Positions 12,911-25,499 of a DNA stretch of 64,000 bases are shown here, piece after piece. This DNA comes from Portunus trituberculatus (taxonomy: Eukaryota > Arthropoda > Malacostraca > Decapoda > Portunidae), in contig NC_059268.1 of NCBI RefSeq assembly GCF_017591435.1, positions 5,701,684 to 5,765,683 of the forward strand, read 5' to 3'. The notes beneath the pieces were generated by a model. It was not told the DNA's origin, did not search any database, and saw only the letters and a list, made by a program, of their open reading frames with translations. The position numbers and the translations under genes were made by a program. The stretch's first letter is position 1. Each line of letters opens with the position of its first letter.

Positions 12911-13694
12911 ACACCTCCGGAACTAAAAGTAACCAGTCATTTTTCATTCTCCTTTTATGTACGAGTATATGATAAACTTTTTTTTCTTGCTGTGAATAAC
13001 ATTTTGAACGAGCCTATCCTTGTAATATTCTACGTGACTGACTAAATACACTCCTTACCACAACACTTAAACACCTAAATCAACCAACTTTTTGGGGAAT
13101 CTTGTGTGAATATTTTTGTAGAAGAGTGATATTACTAACTACTAATTTTCTATGCAGTTGGCTAGACTCCTTACCACAGCAGCCACACCGACACCCACAC
13201 ACAGGCACAGGCACACAGGAAATGGAATACTCACAAACGGCGACCCAAGTAAAATATAACGCCAACAGGAGCTCTCAACACCTCTCTCAGTGCGGACGCG
13301 GGCAGGGTAACAACGTCAGCTTAGCGGTGGTGTCGGGGCGAAACGAGCGGAGAGGCCTAAGGGAGCTGTAATATTGCTAATGGGAGGGCGTGTGCGTGGT
13401 GGTGCGTCGGGTGGTAGGAAGGCGGGGAAGGGAGGGTAGGAAAGTGGCCACAAGCTAGACACGCCTTGCTTCTTAATGACGTGTGTCTGTTTGTCTGTCT
13501 GCTTGTGCCTTGTGACCTCTTGTTGTTGTTCTTGTTGTTGCTGTTGTTTTTATTGTTGTGCCATGTGATCCCATTGCTACATCATTACATCATTAATTTA
13601 GTTAATTCTTTTTTTTTTCCTTTTTCTTCTTTTTCTTTTTTCTTCTTCATGTTACCATATGATCTTACTTCTGTGATCCCAAAATCCAATCAGT

Positions 13695-13772
13695 CTCCTC
13701 CTCCTCCTCCTCCTCCTCCTCCTCCTCCTCCTCCTCCTCCTCCTCCTCCTCCTCTCTTCTTCTTCTTCTTCT
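13695..13772. repeat. (TCC)n then (TTC)n trinucleotide array
   Basis: TCC repeats to about 13754 pass directly into TTC repeats. A (CAC)n run follows near 13850-13893. Confidence 0.95.
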
Positions 13773-13994
13773 TTCCCCCCTCATCTTTCCTTCCATTTCC
13801 ATCTTTCTTGACGTCCACTGTTTTCTATCAGCTGTCATGTCATTTTCTCCACCACCATCACCACCACTCCCACCACCACCACCACCACCACCAGTCCGTA
13901 TCTAATTGGTGATAATACAAGTAATGGTGGCGCAGCATTAGTAGACGAATGTTTTGTTCTCGAGGGTCTTGACAAATTATAGAAAGACACAATA

Positions 13995-14150
13995 GCCAGG
14001 AGGAAGAGAGGAAGGCCAAAGGAAGGGTTTATGTACGTACGTGTGAATGAAGGAATAGGACTAGTGGGTGTAGCAGAAGAAGGTGCAGAGGGAGTTTAAA
14101 TAGAGGTAGGGTCTTTGGCTGTGGCGACCTCTAACGGGGCTGCTGAAAAC
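13995..14150 (+). pseudogene. Non-LTR retrotransposon C-terminal remnant
   Basis: The frame starting at 14001 reads RKRGRPKEGFMYVRVNE, then GIGLVGVAEEGAEGV, a stop, and IEVGSLAVATSNGAAEN in the same frame. The GRPK(K)RW-like motif followed by a short acidic region is typical of the tail downstream of the reverse transcriptase in many animal LINEs. The stop codon and loss of the Trp show a dead fragment. The family cannot be assigned from so little sequence. Nothing of the reverse transcriptase itself was found upstream. Confidence 0.45.
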
Positions 14151-14268
14151 TGATGTGTGTTCTAAGTTGTTTTGAAATGATATCTATTTTGTGTTTGTAA
14201 GTTTTTGTCATTGTCCTTCGTGATGTTCTAAGTCTTTCTGTGGCTAGTTTGAATAAAATAGGTTTCAG

Positions 14269-14270
<2 letters not shown>

Positions 14271-14352
<82 letters not shown>
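14271..14352. repeat. (CT)n microsatellite
   Basis: An uninterrupted CT run of 82 bp. Confidence 0.97.
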
Positions 14353-14356
<4 letters not shown>

Positions 14357-14769
14357 GTTGATACATGGTTTCTGATATAAATTCTGTACTATTCTTGATA
14401 CCTCTTAATTTCATAATGTACTGACACTCTTTTACCGTTTTTTCTATTCTACATATTGTTCTCTCCCTATCTGAAAGCAGACTGACTTTATAACAAACTC
14501 ATTCAGTTCCTAGAAGGCTTTTTAACTTTTTTCACTCTCCTTTGTTGTGAAAATGGATTTTGTCAGGACGTTGGTGGCGGCGTAATGCTGGCCAGGACAA
14601 GGATGTGGGGGTGAGAGGCGGCATTAGGATACCATTAAGGTGCAGAGGAAGAGGACGGAGATACAGTACACATAAGCAGGGCACGAAGTGGATTTAATAT
14701 TAACAACACAGTATTCTGAGCCATATCTGTCCATACCGACTTCTTTTAAAGACTTAATTTCACGTAACA

Positions 14770-14917
14770 CTGATTTTTAAGTCTTTTTTATTTCTCTGGT
14801 AGCGTATGAACAATATTCCTACATTACGAACAAGGAAAACAGTCTTGAGAACCATGCTAATAATCTTTCTGGCCTTTGAAAATAGTCGTGGCGAGAGAGG
14901 GAAGCGTTTCAGGGTAC
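14770..14917 (+). mobile_element. MITE family B fragment (right half)
   Basis: It shares ordered blocks with the copies at 20640, 25344, 29248, 44922 and 54783: CTACATTA(C/T)(G/T)AAC, CAGTCTTGAGAA, GGCCTTTGAAAATAGTCGTG and the terminal AAGCGTTTCAGGGTAC. The left terminal repeat is not clearly present. Confidence 0.6.
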
Positions 14918-15059
14918 GTGTCTGGCTAAGTTGAGTCACAAAGATGAAGGAAAAGGAGGGGGTCTGGTATAATAGTGATGTTGATGTCCCTTCTGATGGA
15001 TAATCAATATGATCCAACAATGACAGTAAAAGCAACAATGAAAAACGAACATAATCATC

Positions 15060-15720
15060 AGCAGTAGCAGTGGTAAGAAATGGAGGAGGAGGAAGAGGAG
15101 CGGGAGGAGCAAGAAAAAGAGGAGGAGGAGGAGGAGGTAAAGGATAAAAAATAGAGGAGGAAGACGAAAGAAAAAGCTAAAGAGGGATGAATGTAAAAGA
15201 TGAGGAAGGGGAGGAAATGAACGAGAAATAAAATGGAGGGAAAAGAGCAAAAGATTAAGAATGACAAGAAGAAAATAAATAAAGAAAGAGCTCGTTAAAG
15301 TGGAAGAAGAAGAAAAAGAAGAAAAAGAAGAAGAAGGCGAAGAAGAAGAAGAAGAAGAAGAAGAAGAAGAAGAAGAAGAAGAAGAAGAAGAAGAAGAAGA
15401 AGAAAAACAAGAACAAGAATAATAAGAAGAAATAGGAAGAAGAAGAAGAAGAAAAACAAGAAGAAAAACAAGAACAAGAATAAGAAGAAGAAATAGGAAG
15501 AAAAAGAAGAACAACAAGAACAAGAAGAAGAAATAGGAGGAGGAGAAGAAGAAGAAGAAAAAGAAGAAATAGGAGAAGTAGAGGAAGAAGAAGAAAACAA
15601 CAACAACACAATCACAACAAAAACAGTAACAACAACAACAACAACAACAATAACAAGGCATTACCATCCCTTCCACCACCATCACCATAATACACCACCA
15701 CCACCACCACCACCACCACG
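15060..15720. repeat. Purine-rich (GGA/GAA)n tract passing to (ACA)n and (CAC)n
   Basis: GGA-rich near 15080-15140. An imperfect GAA/AAG array runs from 15301 to about 15600, perfect near 15340-15404. ACA repeats follow near 15595-15655 and CAC repeats near 15690-15718. The minus-strand Phe/Leu/Ser frames here are artefacts. Confidence 0.9.
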
Positions 15721-17664
15721 CCAGGCAGCAGCGGGAGTGTGGTGTTGAGAGAGCGCCTCCGCATCTGATCTGCCAAGTCGTCCTTACCGCCTCATCGATA
15801 CGCGCCCCATTCCGCCCTCTGTTATCGATAAACTATTGATACACCTCGCTGGAATCACCTCCCAACCACTCGACACTGTTCCGAAGCCTTCCTGAGGTGC
15901 CGCGGTAGGAGTCACAATGAAGGCTCTGAGGTGATTACTCCACTTAGCAGCGCAGTTCTCAGGAGACGATATGTTGAGTCCTGGTAAGAAGTGGCGGTGG
16001 TTCTGCAGGCACGATACGGCTGATGGAGAGAATAGGAGACGTGTTGGGGGAAAAATAACGTGTGGATTATATAGTCTTTTCCAGTATGCTGCCTGCGTGT
16101 TTGTTCTCTGTGTTTAGGTTTTCTGTAGCGTAAACTCTCCACACTGAGCTTTGTTTTTGCCTCAGAAAATCATTACGCTTTCTTTCTTGCTCTTTTTTCT
16201 TTGCCTTTCGTGTTGTTCCGTGGCAGGGATTTATGCATCGAACGGCGCACGTGAAAGATGATTACAATACGTGCTTTTTGTTATTGTTATTTTTTTCCTC
16301 GTCTTTCTTTATCCTTTTCTGGTCGTATTGATAATCATCGGCAATGTAACGCGTCCTTTATAAACAGCAAGTCTTCAGAATAAAAGACAAGATGATTTGG
16401 TAATGCCTCATCTCCCTCCAATATCTTCGTTTTCTCAATTAAGTCTGTTTGATCATCGGGCGTGTTTGATAGTCATTCCTGCCAATGTTATGCATCCTTA
16501 CTCATCAAACACCAGTCCTCGGATGTAGCGGACCCGGATGATTGCCAAATGTTTTTATCTTTAAGCGTCTTTCATATTCCTCGTCACTTAAGTTTTCACT
16601 TTTCATCTCTGGTGTTTGGTAATCTCTCTAAGCAAACGTGATCCTTTATATAACAGATTCACTGATTCCTTTAATGCATCAACTTCCTACGTCCTTCAGC
16701 AATATCTAATTATTCCGTCTGCTATTCCTCGCATATTTTCTGATACTTGCTTCCTCGTTAACATAATGAACTAGAATAAGATACTCGCTCATCTCAAGTA
16801 ATATTTCGTAATTCTGTGTATTTATTCCATTTTTGTGTTCTGTATGTGATATTCGCTTACTGTTAATGTAATGCACCCTTATCCATCAGGCAGCAAATCC
16901 AGGATATAAGGGATTCGTTCATCTCCTCCCTGGGTCTTCCATCATGACCCTTAAGGCTTGGTAATTCTGTCTGTCTGATCGCTTCCATTCCTGACGAGGC
17001 GATCAATATCCACCACAAATACGGCTAACCCCAAACCAAGAGCTCCTCAAAGACTTTATGTTCCTTCATCAACCGTTACTGAAGCTCGCCTCCTGCTGTA
17101 TGCAATAATTTCTCTCATTCCAGTCGTTTTCTTCCCTCATGTCCCCATTCCCTTGTATACATTCCCTTCCCTTTACATTTCTACGCCTCTCTTCCTGTAC
17201 GTGCCTCCTTCATAAATACACCTTCACTGCCCACTCATTTTCCTCCTTCTCTCGCCCCTTGCACCTCCCAGCTCCCCCTCTCTTTCCTTCCTGCTCCTCC
17301 TCCCTCCTTCCACAACACCTCCCGTGCTTTCGCCCCGTCACAAGGCAACGTCGTAATAACATCATTGATTGCTACCTCGTGTTTGTCAGAATAAATCGTG
17401 CCTGTTTTTCTTGGTTCTAAACTTATTGCTTTTTTATTTTTACCAGGAAGAAATTGCGTTCATGTCCATAATTCATCTATTCATTTATTCATTATTTTTT
17501 GTTGTTTTGCATTCGATGATGAAGAAATGTGATTAGTTATTGTTCTGGATTCTTGCCTCAAGCGAATGAATGTCCGGAAAAATGATTGCTTGCTTTCAAT
17601 AGAGAATTTCAGAGGAACATTATTATGAATTATTTTTCATTATCTAGTTGCAAAATCATTACAA

Positions 17665-17666
<2 letters not shown>
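15721..17666. other. About 1.9 kb of mostly unique sequence, no gene recognised
   Basis: Mixed composition. Near 15790-15845 there are ATCGATA-type motifs, including one TATCGATA, the form of the Drosophila DRE promoter element, but no adjacent gene was found. Frames at 15912-16142 (minus) and 17139-17420 (plus) lack recognisable domains. Confidence 0.5.

Positions 17667-17737
<71 letters not shown>
17667..17737. repeat. (CT)n microsatellite
   Basis: A pure CT run of 71 bp, 44 bp upstream of a GT array. Confidence 0.97.
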
Positions 17738-17739
<2 letters not shown>

Positions 17740-17778
17740 GGTGCTAAATCAGCATAAAATTTGTTTTGTTATTGCAAA

Positions 17779-17781
<3 letters not shown>

Positions 17782-17847
<66 letters not shown>
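17782..17847. repeat. (GT)n then (GC)n microsatellite
   Basis: A GT run to about 17838 ending in five GC/CG steps. Alternating purine-pyrimidine DNA of this kind can adopt the Z form. Confidence 0.95.
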
Positions 17848-17848
<1 letters not shown>

Positions 17849-17940
17849 TGGCTAACAGACGAGTGACTGACAGTTGTTTGATAAATATGAACATTTCTTT
17901 TGGATCTTATGTTAGATTGAACTTGTGTTTGGATATATAT

Positions 17941-18071
<131 letters not shown>

Positions 18072-18174
18072 CTGTTTTGGAAATGAAGGGACTTATGATT
18101 AGAAAAAAGAACATGACATTGAAAGCAAATAAGATAAAAATTTAGTTTTTACCTGAGGTAGACTGAGTGACTGA

Positions 18175-18176
<2 letters not shown>

Positions 18177-18237
<61 letters not shown>
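18177..18237. repeat. (CT)n microsatellite
   Basis: A pure CT run of 61 bp, followed after 46 bp by a TCC array. Confidence 0.97.
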
Positions 18238-18240
<3 letters not shown>

Positions 18241-18283
18241 CAACGTATCGTGGGAGTTTTTACTGATTTTCGTCCTGACTGCA

Positions 18284-18380
18284 TCCTCCTCCTCCTCCTC
18301 CTCCTCCTCCTCCTCCTCCTCCTCCTCCTCCTCCTCCTCTTCCTCCTCCTCCTCCTCCTCTTCCTCCTCCTCCTCCTCCT
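18284..18380. repeat. (TCC)n trinucleotide array
   Basis: TCC repeats of about 97 bp with two TTC variant units. Confidence 0.95.
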
Positions 18381-18897
18381 TCTCGTGTGTCCAGTGACGT
18401 GAAAGAAGTTAAGAGACAAGTTGGTTGAATCTAATTACACACGTGCGTTTGGCCGAAAACAGCAAAGTGTATGAATTAATCGAGGAAAATAACGCAGGAA
18501 ACGCAAGTAGACGAAACTGAAGAAAACGGAGAAAGGGGAGAGAGGATGAAGAAGACGCTAATTAATCCTCGCGAAGTCACCGGAGAGTAAAGAAGTTTTG
18601 AGTTTTGTTGAAATTGTAAGTAGAGGAGTGAAGGGAAGGGAAGGGCGAGGCAAAGAACGGGAAACGTGGAGAGCGTACGTACATTGAGAAACGTGAATGT
18701 GTTGAATTATTAAATGTATATAACCTGAATGAGTCTGCTAAATGTCCGTGGACCATTAGAGGAAGAGGAGGAGAAAGAGAGAAAGAAAGAAAGAGAAGGA
18801 AGAAAAGGGAGGATAGTGCAGGGAATAACACAACACAGGACTGAAAGCAAAACATGTTATAAGAAACCAAAAAAAAAAAAATAAATAAATAAAAAAA
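18381..18897. other. Purine-leaning stretch, no gene
   Basis: A/G-biased DNA ending in an A-rich tract (about 18868-18899) directly against the left end of the next MITE. Confidence 0.5.
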
Positions 18898-19113
18898 TAA
18901 ACCCTTCAATACTGGCACGCATTTTTTTTACCTTGAGATTTGTGTACGATTAGACCATTTTATTGACATTAGGAAGGGTCTATGCAAGTCAGAAGATTAA
19001 TGGCCACAGTCTTCACTATTTAAATCCCACACATGAGTTTCTGAAGCTGTATAAAATCACTAAATAGTAAGCAGAATGAATGTGGAAACGCGTCATGGTA
19101 GTGAAAGGGTTAA
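18898..19113 (-). mobile_element. MITE family A copy 3
   Basis: The ends are TAAACCCTTCAATACTGG and GGTAGTGAAAGGGTTAA. The core reads CAGTCTTCACTATTT and GAAGCTGTATAAAATCA, the inverse orientation of the copy at 2226. It is 216 bp and non-coding. Confidence 0.85.
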
Positions 19114-19569
19114 ATATATAATGAACTGTATTGTATGACCACACACCATTAAAGAGGAGGAGGAGGAGGAGGACGAGGAGGAGTGGGGGGAGTGGAGTCG
19201 CCTCTATTGTAGCCTTAGTGAAAGAAAATCTGTCAATGGTCGGCACTGTGCTTATCAATTAATACCTCGAAGCAATGGACGATCATGAGGTATTGAAGGC
19301 AGCAAGGGCGGGTGTGGAGTTGGGGGCAGTGTGAGTAGTGACCTTTGAGTCCGAGTCATATTATTAGTATTAGTGTTGCCATTGAACCCGTGCTATGGTG
19401 AAGGAATGTCAGGTGGCAAGCGTACATAAATGGTTTGATGCCGCGGAAAAGTGGTTGAAAGATTTTGGAAACGTGTGTGGTTTTGTGGTGAACGCTTCCT
19501 CACACACGCTTCGTCTTGCCTTGCTTGTAAAAGGTAAATTATTGTGCTGTTATTTGCCTATTATTACTG

Positions 19570-20635
<1,066 letters not shown>

Positions 20636-20639
20636 TAAG

Positions 20640-20790
20640 CTACACTGGTTTTTACAGATTTTTTACCAGTTCTAGTGATAAATTAACAAGATTCCTACAT
20701 TATTAACAGGGGAAAGCTCTTGACAATCCCGCTGATCTGTGTGACCTTTGAAAATGTAGTAGTGAGAGAGAGCAAAACGTTTCTAAATAC
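20640..20790 (+). mobile_element. MITE family B fragment
   Basis: It carries GATTCCTACATTATTAACAGG, then TGACCTTTGAAAATG, then GAGAGAGCAAAACGTTTCTAAATAC, the family right end. The left end is diverged or missing. Confidence 0.6.
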
Positions 20791-21043
20791 GAGCCTCATT
20801 TGTGGTACATGGATTCTGGGTTACAGGTGTTGGCCAGGCACGACGTGTTGCACATCCCTCGCCTGCTGGTGCCACGAATTATTCACCTCCCATCGACTCT
20901 TTATTTACGCTCCAGTATTTTGTTAGTCTGGCAAATGGGAGAGAGGAAATATAGCGTATACGTATATCAGTATGGGAAGAGGATTTATAGTTTTTAATGT
21001 TTTGGACCGAAGAATTATTGAAATGAATGTATAGACTGGTAAA

Positions 21044-21143
<100 letters not shown>

Positions 21144-21230
21144 GGGAACGGGGCTCTAATGAATGAGAATGACAAGGAAAACTTTGTGCAAACTCTTCTT
21201 TGATCAGGAGTTGGCTTTATTGGGCACCAT

Positions 21231-21232
<2 letters not shown>

Positions 21233-21315
<83 letters not shown>
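21233..21315. repeat. (AG)n microsatellite
   Basis: A pure AG run of about 80 bp, 39 bp before a CA array. Confidence 0.97.
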
Positions 21316-21317
<2 letters not shown>

Positions 21318-21353
21318 CGAACGTTAGATTAGATTATAACCATTACCCACCCA

Positions 21354-21354
<1 letters not shown>

Positions 21355-21441
<87 letters not shown>
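21355..21441. repeat. (CA)n microsatellite
   Basis: A pure CA run of 86 bp. It is complementary to the GT array at 21046, which lies 216 bp away. Confidence 0.97.
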
Positions 21442-21443
<2 letters not shown>

Positions 21444-21819
21444 CCACCACTCTTTACGGAAATACCACTAAAGCATACCCTCATCCTTCCTATAACACTT
21501 CGACCAGGACTTGACGGAACTGAGAGGCGCAGGACGGAGGAGGAATAGGAGGCAGCAAGCAAGAAAAGTTATGACGCAAGGCTCAGCGAGTGGCGGCGGT
21601 AAACACGGCGACAGCTAGTGGGAGGAAATCGATCGTGGCGTAACGTAACCTGAACACAACATTCCACTGTCGTATATCAGAGTTCCGCCCGAGCCTTGAG
21701 TCACCGCCATGAGAGAGGAGGAGGAGTTGGGGTTGCGAGAGAAAGAGAGCGAAAAAAAAGAAGAATAATACATGCGTTATTCATGCGGTAAAAGTTGCGA
21801 AGGCGTGGTAGGAAAGTTT

Positions 21820-22105
21820 GTAAGGGACAGGAGTAAGAGGAAAAGGGATGTGAGGTGTTGTTTGTGAGTACTATACAAAGAAAGGTGTTTGCGTTGCTTC
21901 ATTTGTCACTGTAGGGAAGTAATGCGTTTAGTTTTTTGCTGTGTGGTTGTCCTAGTGTGTTTTAACAGGTAAGGGACGGTGGAGGAGGGATGTGAGGTGA
22001 AATATAAGTTGAAAGATGTTTGTTCTGCTCTCTATCTCTGTCTCTGTAGGGAAATAATGCATTTAAATTCTTGCGTTGTTGTTATTATGGCTTTTTAACG
22101 TGTTG
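21820..22105. repeat. Diverged tandem duplication, offset 149 bp
   Basis: GTAAGGGACRG..GGGATGTGAGGTG at 21820 recurs at 21969. Both copies continue through a GTTTG(C/T)TCTGC-like block and TGTAGGGAARTAATGC to a TTTTTAAC-like end. Identity is modest, so the duplication is old. Confidence 0.65.
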
Positions 22106-22323
22106 TACGGTTATGTTATATTTAGACTTCTTCTGGTTAATTCTATCTATCTATTTTTTTTATCTATCTGTCTATCAATGGTGAAGTAATGTGGTGGTGG
22201 AAGCGGTAAGGAACTGCTGTGGCGCTTACTGACTGCCATCGTCGTTGCCTTCACCATTACCGGTACTGTTAGTGTCATGAGTTTGTTTACGATGCCTTTA
22301 TTGATTGGCGGTTCAGATTTATC

Positions 22324-22325
<2 letters not shown>

Positions 22326-22375
<50 letters not shown>

Positions 22376-22413
22376 CTGCATAATTTGTGTGAAGAATCGT
22401 TACCGTCTTGATG

Positions 22414-22457
<44 letters not shown>
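22326..22457. repeat. Facing (GT)n and (AC)n arrays
   Basis: GT at 22326-22373 and AC at 22417-22457, with a 43-bp loop of unique sequence. The arms are mutually complementary. Confidence 0.95.
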
Positions 22458-22458
<1 letters not shown>

Positions 22459-22599
22459 TTCAGCTCTCCTATCTGCTACATATCTTATCGCATTATCTTT
22501 TATCTATACAACTTCCTTCGTTACTCATTTTCCTTTCCAGCTACACTGCATTCTTCCTTCTCTTCCTTCTCTCCTCCCATTCCCTCTCTTCTTTCGTAC

Positions 22600-23500
22600 C
22601 TTGACACCATCCTATACACTAATTTCCCTATGTTTTCCCCTGCCTATAATTTTGATCCACACCTCCCATTACCTACACCATAACACTGATTTATATTCAC
22701 CTGGCAGAACCATACGCATCTTCACTGAATCATGCTGTACATGTTCTCATACTGTATTCGTTCTGACTCTCTTCTACTCGGCAAAATACATTATACATAT
22801 ACTCCATCCTCCCACAAAAAAAGAAAGTTTGTTCTATATTTTCTTCATTTACTTACTATATATTCTTGAAAACGTCATTGTTCTCGTATACACTCGTCAT
22901 AATATCATTTTTTCCATAGCCTGTTCTTCTCATCACTGTTTTGTCCACCATCCCTAACGCAAGAGTTAACCTGTCCTCTCAGTCTTTCATACATTTTTCT
23001 GGTAAGCTCCGGAACTCCCTGCCTGTGTCTGTATTTCCAACTTCCTATGACTTGACTTCATTCAAGAGGGAGGTTTCAAGACATTTGCACCTGTCCTTTG
23101 GCTAATTCTATCGGCTCTGTGGGGAGACTAGCGACTGAGTGGGCCTTTTTCTCTATATTTTTGTTGCTTTTGGCCAGTTCTCCTCTCTTTCTTAGAAAAA
23201 GATGCATTCTTTAAAAATTACTTATTCTACCATGCATTCGTTAAAACATTACATCCAAAATATACTTTATTCTTCCATACACTCGTAAAAAAAAAAAAGT
23301 ACTTTCAAAATATACTTGATTCTTCCATACACTCGTCAAACTATCACTTATCCTCCCATACACTTCATAGAACAGTTACACACTCCAGTACACTTCAAAA
23401 CAATCACATCCTCTAATACACTCCCAAAACACCATTCTCTCTTCCATGCACATACTGAAGACATCAGTTTCACTACAATAAACACTCTAGTTTCACCTCC
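22600..23500. repeat. Cryptic degenerate satellite (CCATACACTCGT-like), interrupted
   Basis: Variants of TTCCATACACTCGT followed by A-rich spacer recur near 22610, 22890, 23230, 23273, 23325, 23355 and 23385, roughly every 30-55 bp. A LINE fragment at 22929-23205 sits inside this array. Confidence 0.45.
22929..23105 (+). pseudogene. Non-LTR retrotransposon C-terminal fragment
   Basis: The frame reads LITVLSTIPNARVNLSSQS, then FIHFSGKLRNSLPVSVFPTS, then YDLTSFKREVSRHLHLSFG and a TAA stop at 23103-23105. The W/RNSLP..V...DL.SFKR.V..HL pattern is the common extreme C-terminus of arthropod LINE polyproteins (CR1/jockey-like, inferred). About 95 bp of likely 3' untranslated sequence follow, ending TTGGCCAGTTCTCC and an A-rich segment near 23200. 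The reverse transcriptase is absent, consistent with 5' truncation at insertion. Confidence 0.6.
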
Positions 23501-23735
23501 ATATATTCCTTTGATATCATTCACCCTCCTCTGCCTTGCTTCTTTTCATCCTTCCTTCCTTTATTCATTCCATCCTTCCAATGAGACACTTTTTTTAATC
23601 CAATCGATGTGATGACAGTCTTGATTACAAAAAAATAAAGAAAGAAAAGAAGAAAGGAAAGAAAAACATGTAAATTGACTCTCTCACTTTTACAACACCA
23701 AGATGAAAGCTTTATATATTCATACTGTCCTCCCC

Positions 23736-23740
<5 letters not shown>

Positions 23741-23767
<27 letters not shown>

Positions 23768-23768
23768 A
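23741..23768. repeat. (CT)n microsatellite, short
   Basis: CT run of 14 repeats. Confidence 0.95.
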
Positions 23769-24022
23769 GTATGATTATTTTTTCTCTGCGTTTCTTTCTC
23801 ATCCTTCGGGAATGTGGAAGTAAGATTATGATTATATAAGAAAGAGTAAAGTTACTGTGAGGAGACTTGTGGCAGGTGTTGCTGGGGTATTATTTGTCAT
23901 CTTATTATTAAAGGGAGTGGGTGGAAGAGCTATTAGGGATCTTTTTGTTCTTTCGCAGATGTGTGTAGGACTTTGAGAAGGAAATCATGTGGAGGCGAAG
24001 GGAACGATAGGCAGGAGTGTGG

Positions 24023-24027
<5 letters not shown>

Positions 24028-24091
<64 letters not shown>
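24028..24091. repeat. (AG)n microsatellite
   Basis: A pure AG run of 64 bp inside a purine-rich stretch (23980-24360). Confidence 0.97.
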
Positions 24092-24093
<2 letters not shown>

Positions 24094-24210
24094 GGTGTCT
24101 GAAGAGGAGAATAGAGTGGAGTGAGAGGTGGAAACAAAGGAAAGGAGAAGGAAAGAGATGGAGAATGAGAAACGAGGGTGAGAAAGGAGAAATGAGAAGG
24201 AATACGAAGG

Positions 24211-24213
<3 letters not shown>

Positions 24214-24281
<68 letters not shown>
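24214..24281. repeat. (AG)n microsatellite
   Basis: A pure AG run of 68 bp, 122 bp downstream of the previous AG run. Confidence 0.97.
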
Positions 24282-24284
<3 letters not shown>

Positions 24285-24578
24285 AAATCCCCGAAACATG
24301 TGGATCGAGGCGCTGTAATTTTCACGGAAGAGGGAATGAGAAAGAGAAGAGAGAAGTGGGCGATAATTTCTCTCCATCGTTATGTCTGGCTAGCGCTTAT
24401 CACTAGCACTTATCACTTCCTTCCCTTCTTCCTTCCCTTCTCTCTCTTCCCACCTTGTTCTCCCTCTCTCTCCGACTCGCGCTCTCCTCCTTCCTGTACT
24501 TCCAAGAGACGCCCACGGGAACCTGCACGAGTTTTCACGAAATTGCTTATCGAAAATTAGTGACTTCTTCGACCTCGG

Positions 24579-24582
<4 letters not shown>

Positions 24583-24631
<49 letters not shown>

Positions 24632-24672
24632 TAGTAGTAGTAATGATAATAATAATGATGATGATAATAGTG
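24583..24672. repeat. (AG)n-(GTA)n-(ATG/ATA)n compound array
   Basis: AG to 24628, then GTA units to about 24642, then AAT/ATG units. Confidence 0.93.
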
Positions 24673-24856
24673 ATAAGCGGTTTATTTAGACATAGGCAAC
24701 TCGAGAGGTGAAAATATACATCTTAAAAGGGGAAATGTTCTAATAATTACTTACTTAAAATTACTCACAAATACAGAGTCAGTGTTCACGAGTTGACAAT
24801 TTTCACTATTGTAGATATTGCACTTCTTTCCATATCCGTCTGTCCGTGCATGTATG

Positions 24857-24858
<2 letters not shown>

Positions 24859-24930
<72 letters not shown>
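24859..24930. repeat. (GT)n microsatellite
   Basis: A pure GT run of 72 bp. Imperfect CTCTCCCCT repeats follow near 24998-25050. Confidence 0.97.
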
Positions 24931-24932
<2 letters not shown>

Positions 24933-25343
24933 CAGCCTTAGTATCTAGAAATCCTCATTCCGTTTATTGTTTTCACGGGGAGATGGTGACACTGAACGCT
25001 CCCCTCTCCCTCTCCCCTCTCTCTCCCCTCACTCTCCCCTCACTCTCTCTCCTTTACCTTTCTTTCTCCACGTGTTTCTTTTTGTTTTCACGAATCCTCC
25101 CTGACTCATGATGTAACACTGAAAATTACCTGATTCTTTTGACCTTGGTAATACTTTCATTTTTTTTCTGGCATTCTAATCCACGAAGCTATTCACTCCG
25201 TCAGCGAAACCCACGAGTGAGTCACGCTGACCTGACTGACTTCCTGGAGCAGCTGCAGGGGCGGGCGAGTCGTTCATTGCACTGTATTCTCAAACATTCC
25301 TGCTCGCACCACACACGCTACTTCCAACAGGCTATAGATGAAA

Positions 25344-25495
25344 TTACACGGGTTTTTAAGGGTGTTTTTACTGTTCTACTGACAAATTAACATGACATCC
25401 ACATTATTAACTGAAGAAACACTGTAGAGAACTTGCTGAAAATCTCCGTGGCCTTTAAAAAACATTCGCTTTGAGAATACAGCGTTTCAGAATAC
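25344..25495 (+). mobile_element. MITE family B fragment
   Basis: It shares GGTTTTTAAGGGTGTTTTTA, CACATTATTAAC, GTGGCCTTTAAAAAAC and the right end CAGCGTTTCAGAATAC. No intact left terminal repeat is seen. Confidence 0.6.
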
Positions 25496-25499
25496 CGGT

